Below the pieces are notes generated by a model. The model had not been told where the DNA came from and searched no databases. It saw only the letters and a program-made list of their open reading frames with translations. The position numbers and the translations under genes are program-made. From the NCBI RefSeq assembly GCF_947259545.1, contig NZ_CAMYMK010000007.1, positions 620,001 through 684,000 of the forward strand: a DNA stretch of 64,000 nt, written 5' to 3'. This DNA comes from an uncultured Marinobacter sp. Its GTDB lineage: Bacteria; Pseudomonadota; Gammaproteobacteria; Pseudomonadales; Oleiphilaceae. Of this stretch, positions 6,336 through 16,060 are shown piece after piece (the first letter of the stretch is position 1; each line of letters opens with the position of its first letter).

Positions 6336-7376
6336 TTAAAGGTCTCCCACCTGGCGATACCTGTCCGGTGTCATCCCGCTCCAACGCTTGAATGCACGCC
6401 GGAAGCTGGCGCTGTCATGGTAGTTCAGTAACGTGGCAATGGCTTCAACCGAGAGCCTTCCATCCCGCAGATAACTCCTGGCCTGTCGCGCCAGAATCTC
6501 ATCACGAATCTGACGGAAACCCACGCCCTCTTGCTTCAAACGCCGCGACAGCGTGCGTTTGCTGATAAACAGCGCCGCCGCTGCGTCCTCTTCGGTCAGG
6601 GTGCCGATCGGAAGCGAGAGCATCATGGTTTCGATTTGCCGACGGCAGCTGTCCGGCTCTCCGCTCAGGTTTGCGAGAATTGCCTCGCATTGCTCCCTCG
6701 CCAGAGCGTAGCTCTCATGATTGGCCGACACGTTGGGAATCCTGCAAAGCTCAATCGGCGCACGCACGAGCAGCTCGTCGCCAGAAAAACTGAATTTACC
6801 GGGGATGTGGTCCGCATAACCTGCGTCTGGTCCCGGGTCCGGGTGCATGAAACAGGTCTCGAACTCGTGGGCAGGTCGACCAATTATGAATTCGGCACAT
6901 GAGAGCATAGCCAGCGCGCAGATTTCACCCATGAAACGGCTGGCCTCAGGGCTCATCTCCGCATCAATATTGCAACGGATGATCAACTGGCCATTACTTT
7001 GGCTCAGATCCAGCCGGACAAAACTGACGCGTGTCGGCAGAAAGGCCTGGAACGCCTCGATGGCAGCGAGCAGGTTCGGGCTGCTGCTGGCGAGATAACC
7101 CATGGGTCCATGGGCGGCCGGTGTCAGTCGCTTGCCAATGCGTAACCCGAGCCTGTCATCCTCCGAGAGGCGCAGGGCATTTTCAATGATCTGAATCTGC
7201 TGTTGGGCGGTGAGCCGGGTGGCTTCATCCAGCAGCTGTTCTACGGTGAGGTGCGTTCCTCGCAGCAATTCGGGCAGATTGCTCGCGTGCATGCCCAGTT
7301 CCTGCGCGATCAGGCGTGTATAGCTGGTTGGAATGCTGGCCAGAGCGGTGGAATTTGCCTGTGTCATCTGATTCAT
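6336..7376 (-). CDS. AraC-family regulator of the CYP153 alkane hydroxylase operon
   Basis: This cytoplasmic transcription factor has an Arabinose_bd-type N-terminal domain (about residues 25-215) and a C-terminal AraC double helix-turn-helix (about 245-340) with AALFISKRTLSRRL and the YHDSASFRRAFKRWSGMTP signature. This domain order is shared by regulators that sense fatty acids, alkanes or amino acids. It is transcribed away from the ferredoxin / CYP153 / reductase operon with 159 bases between them, so control of that operon by an alkane or its oxidation product is likely, but inferred. ATG 7376 (MNQMTQ) is preferred; a TTG at 7406 would add ten residues. Confidence 0.8.
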   Translation of the reverse strand: MNQMTQANSTALASIPTSYTRLIAQELGMHASNLPELLRGTHLTVEQLLDEATRLTAQQQIQIIENALRLSEDDRLGLRIGKRLTPAAHGPMGYLASSSPNLLAAIEAFQAFLPTRVSFVRLDLSQSNGQLIIRCNIDAEMSPEASRFMGEICALAMLSCAEFIIGRPAHEFETCFMHPDPGPDAGYADHIPGKFSFSGDELLVRAPIELCRIPNVSANHESYALAREQCEAILANLSGEPDSCRRQIETMMLSLPIGTLTEEDAAAALFISKRTLSRRLKQEGVGFRQIRDEILARQARSYLRDGRLSVEAIATLLNYHDSASFRRAFKRWSGMTPDRYRQVGDL

Positions 7377-7535
7377 TGTTTTAATTCTTGTCGGACGATC
7401 TGGCAATTGTCTTGTTATGTCCCCCTCCTGTCAATTGATGACCTGTTGAGTCCCGCCACCACAGGGCAATCTGACAACCATGAACATCAGCCAGCTCCAG
7501 CTGGCCTCCAGCCATCAACAGAGTCCGAGGGATTT
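7377..7535. promoter_or_regulatory. Divergent control region, AraC gene / CYP153 operon
   Basis: All promoter and operator sequences for both directions must lie in these 159 bases. Two CAATTG palindromes (7404-7409 and 7432-7437) are 28 bases apart, each flanked by GTC or GAC-like bases, and are candidate regulator half-sites. No clear -10/-35 pair was assigned. Confidence 0.4.
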
Positions 7536-7856
7536 ATGGGATACATGACTTTTATCGAACATGACGGTACCCGGCACAAGGTGGAAATCGAGGCGGACAA
7601 ATCGCTGATGCAGCACGCAGCGGACAACATGGTGCCCGGCATTGATGCTGACTGCGGCGGCGAATGCGCCTGCGGCACCTGCCATGTGATCGTTGACGAG
7701 GCGTGGTACGCGAAGACCGGCAAGATCAACAGCAGCGAGCAGCAGATGCTGGAAATGACACCGGAGGGCGCGCCGACCTCTCGCCTGGCCTGCCAGATCG
7801 AGATCACCGATGCCCTCGACGGCCTGGTGGTCCACCTGCCCGAATTCCAGATGTAA
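7536..7856 (+). CDS. [2Fe-2S] ferredoxin of the CYP153 system
   Basis: This is a 106-residue adrenodoxin/putidaredoxin-type ferredoxin. The cluster ligands are C40, C46 and C49 in DCGGECACGTC, and C86 in RLACQI. It carries single electrons from the FAD reductase to the P450. ATG 7536 has GAGG six bases upstream; longer in-frame extension into the divergent promoter is not supported. The gene is first in a three-gene operon, 12 bases before the P450 gene, and the grouping of ferredoxin, CYP153 and reductase is the standard three-component alkane hydroxylase arrangement of marine oil-degrading bacteria. Confidence 0.93.
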   Translation: MGYMTFIEHDGTRHKVEIEADKSLMQHAADNMVPGIDADCGGECACGTCHVIVDEAWYAKTGKINSSEQQMLEMTPEGAPTSRLACQIEITDALDGLVVHLPEFQM

Positions 7857-7868
7857 GGGAGACACCCG

Positions 7869-9257
7869 ATGAATATTCAAACCCGCGCGATGAATCTGAG
7901 TGCCCGTCTGGTTCCCATGCATTGGCAAGTCAGGGCTGCCCACCTTGCGCAGCAGGCACTGGACAGAGTCGGTCTGGCTCCGAAGACCCCGGAATTCACG
8001 GAATCACCCCTGCCCGATGTGTCCACTCTGGCGATTGAAGACATTGATGTCAGCAACCCTTTCCTTTGGCGTCAGGGTTTGTGGGGCTCCTATTTCAAAC
8101 GATTGAGGGATGAGCAGCCGGTGCACTTCCAGAAGAGCAGCGCTTTCGGGCCCTTCTGGTCAGTCACCCGCTTCGACGATATCCTCTTTGTCGACAAACG
8201 CCATGATCTGTTTTCAGCGGAACCCATCATCACCCTGGGTGATCAGCCCGCGGGGCTGGCGATCGAAACCTTTATTGCCATGGACCCGCCAAAGCACGAT
8301 AAACAGCGTCAGGCGGTTCAGGGTGTAGTGGCCCCCAGGAACCTCAAGGAAATGGAAAGCCTGATCCGACAGCGCACCCGGGATGTACTGGACCACCTGC
8401 CGGTCGATAAACCTTTCGATTGGGTGAGCAACGTCTCCATTGAGCTGACGGCTCGAATGCTGGCGACGCTGCTTGATTTTCCCTACGAACAGCGGCGCAA
8501 ACTGGTGTACTGGTCCGATGTGGCGGCGGCCAGCCCGGAGACCACCGGAGGTCAGGTGGAGCGTGACGAGTTCTTCCCGGCTGTCGCCGAGGTCGCCCGA
8601 TCGTTCTCTGAGCTTTGGCGGGAGAAAGAGGCTCGCCGCGACGCGGGGGAAGAGCCGGGCTTTGACGTGATCAGCATGATGGTCAACAACGAAGACACAA
8701 AGGACCTGATCCATCGCCCCATGGAGTTTCTGGGCAACCTGGCGCTGCTGATCATTGGCGGCAACGACACCACTCGTAACTCGATGACCGGCGGCGTGCT
8801 GGCGCTGAACCGGTTCCCGCAGGAATTCGACAAGCTGAAAGCCAATCCGGCCCTTATTCCCAACATGGTGTCTGAAATTATTCGCTGGCAGACACCGCTG
8901 GCTTACATGCGCCGGGTTGCAAAGCAGGACGTGGAGCTGAACGGTGAAACGATCCGCAAGGGTGACAAGGTTGTGATGTGGTACGCCTCAGGCAACCGCG
9001 ACGAGCGCGCGATCGATAAACCGGATGAGTTCATCATTGACCGCAAGGGTGCCCGTAATCATTTGTCTTTCGGTTTTGGTGTCCACCGTTGCATGGGTAA
9101 CCGCCTGGCGGAGATGCAGCTCAGGATTCTCTGGGAAGAGCTGCTGGCGCGTTTTGACCGGATTGACGTTCAGGGAGAGCCGGAATACGTTCAGTCGAAC
9201 TTTGTACGGGGTTATACCCGCATGATGGTGAAGCTGACCAGGAAGAACCAGGGCTGA
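7869..9257 (+). CDS. Cytochrome P450 CYP153A alkane omega-hydroxylase
   Basis: The enzyme hydroxylates the terminal carbon of medium-chain n-alkanes or fatty acids using O2 and electrons from the neighbouring ferredoxin. The 462-residue sequence is very close to the CYP153A proteins I know from Marinobacter, including the LALEDIDVSNPF-like and DPPKHDKQR segments. Core P450 features are all present: I-helix GGNDTT at 297-302, EIIR (E336, R339), and the heme loop FGFGVHRCMG with ligand C408. The N-terminal 40 residues differ most from known members. It is cytoplasmic, without a membrane anchor. The reductase gene begins three bases after its stop codon, so the three proteins are made together. 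Confidence 0.94.
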   Translation: MNIQTRAMNLSARLVPMHWQVRAAHLAQQALDRVGLAPKTPEFTESPLPDVSTLAIEDIDVSNPFLWRQGLWGSYFKRLRDEQPVHFQKSSAFGPFWSVTRFDDILFVDKRHDLFSAEPIITLGDQPAGLAIETFIAMDPPKHDKQRQAVQGVVAPRNLKEMESLIRQRTRDVLDHLPVDKPFDWVSNVSIELTARMLATLLDFPYEQRRKLVYWSDVAAASPETTGGQVERDEFFPAVAEVARSFSELWREKEARRDAGEEPGFDVISMMVNNEDTKDLIHRPMEFLGNLALLIIGGNDTTRNSMTGGVLALNRFPQEFDKLKANPALIPNMVSEIIRWQTPLAYMRRVAKQDVELNGETIRKGDKVVMWYASGNRDERAIDKPDEFIIDRKGARNHLSFGFGVHRCMGNRLAEMQLRILWEELLARFDRIDVQGEPEYVQSNFVRGYTRMMVKLTRKNQG

Positions 9258-9260
9258 GCG

Positions 9261-10517
9261 ATGAAAAATTCAACGTCCAATTCCGGTCAGGACCAGGTAT
9301 GTGTGATCGTCGGGGCGAGTCATGCGGCAGCGCAGCTCGCCACGAGCCTGCGGCAGAAAGGCTGGGCGGGTGCCATTCGGATGATCAGCGACGAAGGCAG
9401 GCTGCCTTACCAGCGACCACCGTTGTCGAAGGCGTTTCTGGCCGGTGAAACCGATGCCGACAGCCTGGCCATTCGCCCTCCCGCATTTTATGCGAAACAC
9501 CAGATCGAATGTGTCTCCGGCAAGGTGACTGCGATCAACCGCAGGGAAAAGACACTGACGCTCGCCGATGGCAACGAGCAACGCTACGACAAGCTTGCCC
9601 TGTGCACCGGCACCCGTGTCATTCGGTTACCGATTCAGGGTAAAGAGCTTGCTGGTGTGCACGACTTGCGCAGCCTGGCCGATGTAGAAGGTATTCGGCG
9701 GGACCTGCCCCGGACCCGCCGCGCCGTTATCATAGGCGGGGGCTATATTGGCCTGGAAACGGCAGCATCCTTGCGTAAGCAAGGCATTGAGGTGGTGGTG
9801 CTGGAGAGGGCTGAACGTGTTTTTCAGCGTGTAACAGCACCGGCAGTTTCGGCGTTTTACCAACGCATTCACGAGGAAGCCGGTGTCGTCATTCACACTG
9901 ACATAGCCGCCACAGCATTTGAGGGCGAGGAACGCGTTGAACGAGTCGTTTGTGCCGATGGCACCTCATACCCTGCGGACATGGTGATCGTGGGTATTGG
10001 CGTGACCCCGAATAGCGAGCTTGCCGAGGCGGCCGGACTGGAGACCAATAACGGCATCGTTGTGGATGAATACTGCCAGACGAAGGATCGCGATATCGTT
10101 GCGGCCGGGGATTGTGCCAATCAATGGGATCCGCACTCTGGTCAGTGGCGGCGACTGGAGTCCGTTCCCAACGCGATGGAGCAGGCCAAGACCGCCGCTG
10201 CGACTTTGTGTGGGGAAAGGTCACCGCAGAACAGTCTGCCCTGGTTCTGGTCCGATCAATACGACCTCAAACTGCAAATAGCCGGCTTGAGTCAGGGGTA
10301 CGATCAGGTTGTGATTCGTGGCAACCCGGACTCGGGTCGAAGCTTTGCGGCGTTCTATTTCAGGGAGGGGCAACTGATCGCCGCTGACTGTGTTAATCGC
10401 TCGCCTGAATTCATGTTTGCCAAAAAACTGCTCAGCCAAAAAACAACGCCCGATCCCACGCGGCTTGCAGACGATACAATCACAGTCAGAAATTTGATGG
10501 AAGAGGTGACCGGTTGA
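9261..10517 (+). CDS. FAD-dependent ferredoxin reductase of the CYP153 system
   Basis: This 418-residue protein belongs to the putidaredoxin-reductase family. It has an FAD-binding VIVGASHAA near residue 16, the RPPLSK motif, an NAD(P)H-binding GGGYIGLE near 159, and a second FAD motif around IVAAGDCAN near 281. It takes electrons from NAD(P)H and reduces the ferredoxin encoded two genes upstream. The start codon lies three bases after the P450 stop, so translation is probably coupled. The operon ends here; the next gene converges from the opposite strand. Confidence 0.92.
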   Translation: MKNSTSNSGQDQVCVIVGASHAAAQLATSLRQKGWAGAIRMISDEGRLPYQRPPLSKAFLAGETDADSLAIRPPAFYAKHQIECVSGKVTAINRREKTLTLADGNEQRYDKLALCTGTRVIRLPIQGKELAGVHDLRSLADVEGIRRDLPRTRRAVIIGGGYIGLETAASLRKQGIEVVVLERAERVFQRVTAPAVSAFYQRIHEEAGVVIHTDIAATAFEGEERVERVVCADGTSYPADMVIVGIGVTPNSELAEAAGLETNNGIVVDEYCQTKDRDIVAAGDCANQWDPHSGQWRRLESVPNAMEQAKTAAATLCGERSPQNSLPWFWSDQYDLKLQIAGLSQGYDQVVIRGNPDSGRSFAAFYFREGQLIAADCVNRSPEFMFAKKLLSQKTTPDPTRLADDTITVRNLMEEVTG

Positions 10518-10532
10518 GGGAAAAAGTGTGAC

Positions 10533-10577
10533 CCGACGGCGATGAAACAGGGAGCGAATGCCCATGACCAAGGCTTC
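10533..10577 (+). repeat. Dispersed repeat, copy 2 (decayed gene start)
   Basis: This is the partner of 5773-5817: 37 of 45 bases agree. It contains ATGCCCATGACCAAGGC and reads MPMTKASL before a stop, against MPMNKAS in the intact gene. It looks like the fossil of a duplicated gene head lodged between two convergent genes. Confidence 0.6.
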
Positions 10578-10603
10578 GTTGTAACCAAAAGAACGAGGCA
10601 GAT

Positions 10604-13600
10604 TTATTCTGCAACCGGGTCTAGCTCGTCGGAGAATACTGTGGCTTGGCCCCGCCCGGCATTCTTTGAGCGGTACAGAGCAATGTCTGCCTCGCGTATC
10701 AGCATATCGGCCGATGTGGTTGGGTCGTCTACAAGGCAGATGCCGACGCTGCATCCCACATGGGTGGTGATCTCATCATCAATCAGAATCGGCTCGCTGA
10801 TACCGGCAATCAGTTTTTCGGCGAGTGCATGAACATCTTCGGCCTGATTCACATTTAGCTGAATGACTGCAAACTCGTCGCCCCCGAGACGCGCGATTGT
10901 ATCGGTTTCACGCAAGACCTTCTTCATGCGGGCGGCCGTGTGTCGGAGGACTTCATCGCCGACCAAGTGCCCATGCTTATCGTTGCACTGTTTGAAGCCG
11001 TCCAGATCGAGCAAATGCAGCGCAAACGGTTTACCGGTGCGCCGCAGTGCCTTGCGCGCCAGGTCAAGGCGTTCGGCAAACAGGACACGGTTGGGTAGAT
11101 CGGTCAATGGGTCGTGTAACGCTTGATGCGTGATGGCGGCCTGTGCCTCGCGTTCAGTGGTCACGTCGACGTTGCTGCCGACGACGCGCAGTGCGGTTCC
11201 GTCTTCACCACGCACGATTGATGCACGGCTAATGACCTCTACGTAGTGGCCATCCCGGTGACGCAAGCGGTACTCCAACTCATAGTGCTCGCCCTCCCCT
11301 GCAAGTTGACTCTCGGTTTCACTGGTCACGGCATCGCGCTGTGACGGGTCAATGGAACTGATCCAGGTCTCAAGGGTGTTGTCGAGTTCATGATCGGCGT
11401 AGCCCAGCATGCGTTTCCAGCCAGGGGAAAAGAAGACTTCGCCGGTAACCAGATTCCAGTCGAACAGCCCTTCACTGGTGGCACGCATCGCCAACCTGAA
11501 ACGCTCTTCAGACGACATTAACGTCAGATTCGCCTGTTCCAGTTCGTTTTTAGCCCGATTCAGCTCACGGGTACGTGATTCAACGCGCTGTTCAAGGGTG
11601 TTCAGCAGCCGCGCCTTCTCGATCGCGACGATTGCCTGCGCTGCAAGAATTTCCACAACCCTGGTACTGCTCGGTGAAAAAGCTCGTGGTGTCCGCCGGT
11701 TCTCCAGATAGAGCAATCCGCCCATTTCATCGCCGTGTAGAAGCGGAACACACAGTACCGAAGCCACTGCGTGGACATCAAAATACGGATCCTTCCCGAT
11801 GTCACCGGGCTCGGCCGTATCGTCCAACACCAGGCTCTCCCGCCGGCGCATGACGTGATCGAGTACGATATGCGGCACGTCGGTCACATCCTGCAGTGAT
11901 TTTTCCACGGCTCGCGCGCCCCGCTCATCAAATTCCGCGGCCAGCATCCATGCGCAATCGTCCTTGAGCACAAGGAGTCCGCGCTGGGCACCGGCGCTTT
12001 CTGCCAGAATACGCATCAACCTGCACTCGAGCGCGTTGACATCGGTTTCCTGAGAAATAGCCAGGGAAGCGCGCAATGCAGACTGCGCATCGAAATTCAC
12101 GGCCGCGATACCGGTGTCGGTCGTCAGCTGGTTATAGCTTTCGGATGCCACCTGCAGTTCGTCGGCATACCGTCTGCGCAGCTGGCGCACTTTTTCGTGT
12201 GCTTGCCAACGCTCGTACAACCGCAACGCCTGGCGTATCAGGTCGCCTCCGACGGAGATACTGCCTAGCTCCATCATGTACTCGCCGTACAACTCCGTTG
12301 CCAGCGCCTGATCATTCAAATAGTAAGTTTCCAGTGCACCCCGAATCGCCTGTTCATAGAAGGTGGCCGCCCGCTGCGGTCGGGAGGAACGGCGTAAACG
12401 CTCGGCCTCTACGAGCTTCCACTTATGCAGGAAATTCATCGGCGCATGCTCGGCCCAGAATTTGAGCTGGCGCTGATTGAGCGCAACCTGGCGCAACAAG
12501 CGGCGATTGTGAAGGGCAGCTTTGGGTTCAAGCGCAGCCAACAGACACAGCGAGTGATAAAAGTTGTGCTCGGCGATTTCCGCCATCCCCGATACATATT
12601 CGACGTACTGCTTCGCCGAGGCAGCCGCTGCCAGCGCTTCATCCTTGCGACCCAGCAAATAAGCCAGCATGGTTTGCGTACAGTAGATATTGAAAACCAG
12701 GAAATTGCTGGACTGTGCGATCAACCGCGGAATCAGCGCTTCGGCGTCGTAGTCATCGCCAGCCAATACCAGTGGATCTTTGGCTCGACCGTTGAGGTTG
12801 AGCGCCAGCTGTCGCCAGATATGCGCAAACTCAAGGTGGTAGCCCATCTTCAGCCGATCAATAACATGGATATAGGCGTTTTGTTGTTCGATGACTTCAT
12901 CGAGCGGACAACCGCAGATGACCTGATGTTTGCCATGCTGAATGGCGTTATAGCTGCCGTATTCAAAGTCACCGTAATCAATGCCGCTTTGCAGGCCACG
13001 CGGTAGCTCCTCGAGAGATTTCCGCAAGTGCTCCTTCCAATGGCGCACGAAAACGTCGAACAGATTGATGATCTTGGCTTGAAGCGGTTCCGCGCCATAG
13101 TGCTCCAACAATCGCGTCGACAATCGGCCATAGGCATAGCCCTTGTCGATCTCCTGGTAGACACTCGCTAAAAGAACGCCATAGAACCCGTAGGCGAAAG
13201 CAGCCAACGGTGAGCTGCCGTGCTTCAGCGTTGTTTGCACCATCTGCAGCGTCAGCACCCTCCAAAGATCGGGGCGCATAACATACGCCGCACCAGCGAC
13301 GCTGACCATAATGCGAATTGCAGCCAACTGTTCGGGGTCTGCCATCTCCGGCTGCTCGGCCAGTGCCGGTATACCTTCGGACGGCAACCGGATCGCTACG
13401 CGCAATTTTTCGGCCTGTTTTTTAAGGCCCTGCACATCCGCCGCAAAACGGATATCCAGCAGCTTTAGAGCCTCCAATGCCAGATTGATCGCTGTGTTCA
13501 AGTCGTTGCGGGCAATGGCGAACTGGCACTCCAGCTCGAACAAAACCACCTGTTCCAATGGGGTTTTCGCATGGGCCGCCGCCAACCCAAGCATCTCCTC

Positions 13601-15976
13601 GACCTTATCGTGGTTGGCGTTGATGAATTCGCTCTGAATCGCTTCAAGATAAAGCGCCCAGTGTCTCTGAGGGTCGTCCTGCCATCCCCCCTCCCCGGCC
13701 AACGTCAGGGCGAAGCGGTAGTAACGCAAGGCGACGTCATGCGCGCTGGCGGTTTGAGCCCGGCGCGCGGCTTCTGCAGCCAGTTCGGCTATTCGCCGGC
13801 GCTCGGCTGGTTCAACGAGTAAAACATGGTTGGGTTCGAAGTGGGCAATGATGTCAAACAGTTGCCGTCCGGACAGCGATCGGGCCTGCGCCGCCAATAG
13901 CTGACGGCCAATGTGTAAATGCAGTGCGGCGCGCGAATGCGGCTCAATCAGGTTGTAGGCGGCTTGTTGGACCCGGTCATGTGTGAACTTGAAACCGTGC
14001 GCCTCCCGCCTCAGCAAGCCCTCTTTCAGCACAATCTCCAGTGCTGTTTCGGCATACTCCCTGGAGTAACCCGCCACGGTGGCCAGCACAGCCAATTCAA
14101 ATCTATTACCGATGGAGGCGCCCAGTGATAACAACTCCTGAGTCTGTTCTGGAAGCTCACGCAATCGCTCCAGCAGCAGGTCGATCACATTATCGGCTGG
14201 CGGCATGGCATTGAGCAGTTCGACGTCCCACACCCAGCCCGACTGGACTTCGTCAAAACGCAACACACGCTGATCCGCCAGGCGCTTGAGCAGCTGGTGG
14301 CTGTAGAACGGATTCCCAGCCGTCTTGGCATGAACTGCGCCAGCCAATGAGTCGGCAGCCTCGCGCGCCATGTTCAGGTTTTTAGCGCACATCTCAGCGA
14401 GATCGGCCGCTGAGAGATTATCCAGCGTGGTGGCGCGTAGTACTTCGGGTGTTTCCTTTCGTACCAGGGTTAACGCCTTTTGCAGCGGGTGCGCTGCATC
14501 GACCTCGTTATCCCGATAGGCTCCGGCAATCAGCAAGTGCCGGGTTTCTTCTGATTGCGTGATCCTCTGGAGCAGGTCCAGCGAAGCACCATCCATCCAC
14601 TGTAAGTCGTCGAGAAAGATAACAAGCGGCGGAAACTCGCCTGCCAGGCTGCCGAGAAAAACCGAAAACACGTAGCCCAAGCGGTTCTGGGCTTCTCGGG
14701 CCGCCAATTGGCTGACCTTCGGCTGGGGGCCGATCAGATCCACCAACGATGGGACGATCTCGGTGAGCAGCCCGCCGTTGCTTCCGACCGTCGCCAGAAT
14801 CTTCTCTTTGACCCCATCGCGCTGGCTTTGCGGTCTTGCCATAATTTGCGCCACGACGGAATCCAAAGCCCGAGCCCACACCGAATAAGGCTGCAGGCGC
14901 TGGTATTGGTCGCACTTGCCTTCGGCGTAGATGCCGCCGGCCAACAGCGTCGGCGCTCGCAATTGATGAATCAGCGCGGTTTTACCGATCCCCGAATGGC
15001 CGCTGATGACATAGAGCAGACGCCCGCCATCACGCACATGATCCATGGCTTCCAGAAGCGCGATCCGGTCAGCATCGCGACCATACAAGCCGGCCCCCGG
15101 ACGGTAGCGATCAGAGATATCGTGGCGCCCCAGCTCAAAGTCGGCTGCTGCGCCTGCTCGCGCCAACGCCTTCTGCACAAGACCCAGATCAAACTCCAAT
15201 CCGCGTGCACTCTGATATCGCCGGCCCGGCGATTTCTCCAGCAGCTTCAAGATAATCGACGACAAAATTCTGGGAATATCCGCACGGCATTCATGCGGTG
15301 GAACTGGCGCTTTCGTCATGTGCTGGTGGATCAATTCCAGCGGATCGGTGGCGGTGAAGGGACACTCGCCCAAGAGGAGTTCGTAAAGCGTGACGCCCAG
15401 CGAGTATAAATCGCTACGCTCGTCTACGCCGATATTCATCCGCCCGGTCGCTTCGGGCGCGGTATAGGGCAGCGTTGCCTTCAGGTGCTGATGATCAATC
15501 GGGTTGGCCTCTGCGTGTATAAGCGGCACCGCCAACTCGAAGTCGATCAGCGCCACCTGCTCAGTATCAGAGTTCCATAACAGATTGTCTGGCCGCACGT
15601 CGCGGTGCAGCACGCCGAGCGCATGAAGTTCCTTGAGCTGCTGGCTGGCCGCCCTCGCTATCTTGAGCCAGGCACCTAATGGCAATGCCTCCGGCGACTT
15701 CAGCGAGTCGCGTAAAGCTACCCCCGCCGAGACAGGCACGACCAGCATCGGCAAACCCATGTGGCTATCCAGCTCGATCTCACCTTGACCAAGGGCCCGT
15801 CGATATCGCGCCTCTTTGGCATAATTGGCCTTGAGCTCATCCCCGCGCTGCCCCGGCTGAGGCACTTTGAGCACGACAGTGGCACCGTTATCGCGCCGAC
15901 AGGCCAACACCACCAGCGTTCGCGAGCTCGCATGGATGTTTGACAGTAGGCGGTAACGCTCAAAGTGCGGTTGCAT
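10604..15976 (-). CDS. Giant signalling protein: Ser/Thr kinase - AAA ATPase - GAF - PAS - GGDEF
   Basis: The 1,790-residue protein starts with a protein-kinase domain (1-270: K37, E55, HRD at 124-126, N131, and DFE at 145-147 in place of DFG, then APE). An AAA/STAND-type ATPase follows, with Walker A GHSGIGKT at 326-333 and Walker B LVIFLDD ending at 456. Then come ~700 residues of helical repeats, a GAF domain (about 1290-1440), a coiled coil, a PAS domain (about 1489-1610) and a diguanylate cyclase with intact GGDEF at 1698-1702 and an inhibitory RxxD site at 1689-1692. It probably makes c-di-GMP in response to a signal relayed by the kinase/ATPase part. Related proteins usually end in a histidine kinase, so the GGDEF end is notable. 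It is a single-gene unit with a weak ribosome site. Confidence 0.88.
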   Translation of the reverse strand: MQPHFERYRLLSNIHASSRTLVVLACRRDNGATVVLKVPQPGQRGDELKANYAKEARYRRALGQGEIELDSHMGLPMLVVPVSAGVALRDSLKSPEALPLGAWLKIARAASQQLKELHALGVLHRDVRPDNLLWNSDTEQVALIDFELAVPLIHAEANPIDHQHLKATLPYTAPEATGRMNIGVDERSDLYSLGVTLYELLLGECPFTATDPLELIHQHMTKAPVPPHECRADIPRILSSIILKLLEKSPGRRYQSARGLEFDLGLVQKALARAGAAADFELGRHDISDRYRPGAGLYGRDADRIALLEAMDHVRDGGRLLYVISGHSGIGKTALIHQLRAPTLLAGGIYAEGKCDQYQRLQPYSVWARALDSVVAQIMARPQSQRDGVKEKILATVGSNGGLLTEIVPSLVDLIGPQPKVSQLAAREAQNRLGYVFSVFLGSLAGEFPPLVIFLDDLQWMDGASLDLLQRITQSEETRHLLIAGAYRDNEVDAAHPLQKALTLVRKETPEVLRATTLDNLSAADLAEMCAKNLNMAREAADSLAGAVHAKTAGNPFYSHQLLKRLADQRVLRFDEVQSGWVWDVELLNAMPPADNVIDLLLERLRELPEQTQELLSLGASIGNRFELAVLATVAGYSREYAETALEIVLKEGLLRREAHGFKFTHDRVQQAAYNLIEPHSRAALHLHIGRQLLAAQARSLSGRQLFDIIAHFEPNHVLLVEPAERRRIAELAAEAARRAQTASAHDVALRYYRFALTLAGEGGWQDDPQRHWALYLEAIQSEFINANHDKVEEMLGLAAAHAKTPLEQVVLFELECQFAIARNDLNTAINLALEALKLLDIRFAADVQGLKKQAEKLRVAIRLPSEGIPALAEQPEMADPEQLAAIRIMVSVAGAAYVMRPDLWRVLTLQMVQTTLKHGSSPLAAFAYGFYGVLLASVYQEIDKGYAYGRLSTRLLEHYGAEPLQAKIINLFDVFVRHWKEHLRKSLEELPRGLQSGIDYGDFEYGSYNAIQHGKHQVICGCPLDEVIEQQNAYIHVIDRLKMGYHLEFAHIWRQLALNLNGRAKDPLVLAGDDYDAEALIPRLIAQSSNFLVFNIYCTQTMLAYLLGRKDEALAAAASAKQYVEYVSGMAEIAEHNFYHSLCLLAALEPKAALHNRRLLRQVALNQRQLKFWAEHAPMNFLHKWKLVEAERLRRSSRPQRAATFYEQAIRGALETYYLNDQALATELYGEYMMELGSISVGGDLIRQALRLYERWQAHEKVRQLRRRYADELQVASESYNQLTTDTGIAAVNFDAQSALRASLAISQETDVNALECRLMRILAESAGAQRGLLVLKDDCAWMLAAEFDERGARAVEKSLQDVTDVPHIVLDHVMRRRESLVLDDTAEPGDIGKDPYFDVHAVASVLCVPLLHGDEMGGLLYLENRRTPRAFSPSSTRVVEILAAQAIVAIEKARLLNTLEQRVESRTRELNRAKNELEQANLTLMSSEERFRLAMRATSEGLFDWNLVTGEVFFSPGWKRMLGYADHELDNTLETWISSIDPSQRDAVTSETESQLAGEGEHYELEYRLRHRDGHYVEVISRASIVRGEDGTALRVVGSNVDVTTEREAQAAITHQALHDPLTDLPNRVLFAERLDLARKALRRTGKPFALHLLDLDGFKQCNDKHGHLVGDEVLRHTAARMKKVLRETDTIARLGGDEFAVIQLNVNQAEDVHALAEKLIAGISEPILIDDEITTHVGCSVGICLVDDPTTSADMLIREADIALYRSKNAGRGQATVFSDELDPVAE

Positions 15977-16060
15977 CGATTTTTACTCAACTTGCCTAAC
16001 AACATACTAACAGCAATGAAAACCCCGAAAACCGAGACAGATCAATTTTCCCAGAGAAAT

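Noticed and set aside
12425..15409. Open frames on the plus strand inside the giant kinase gene (about 12425-13006 and 14708-15409)
   Set aside because: They run antisense to a continuous multi-domain protein with conserved motifs throughout, and match no family.
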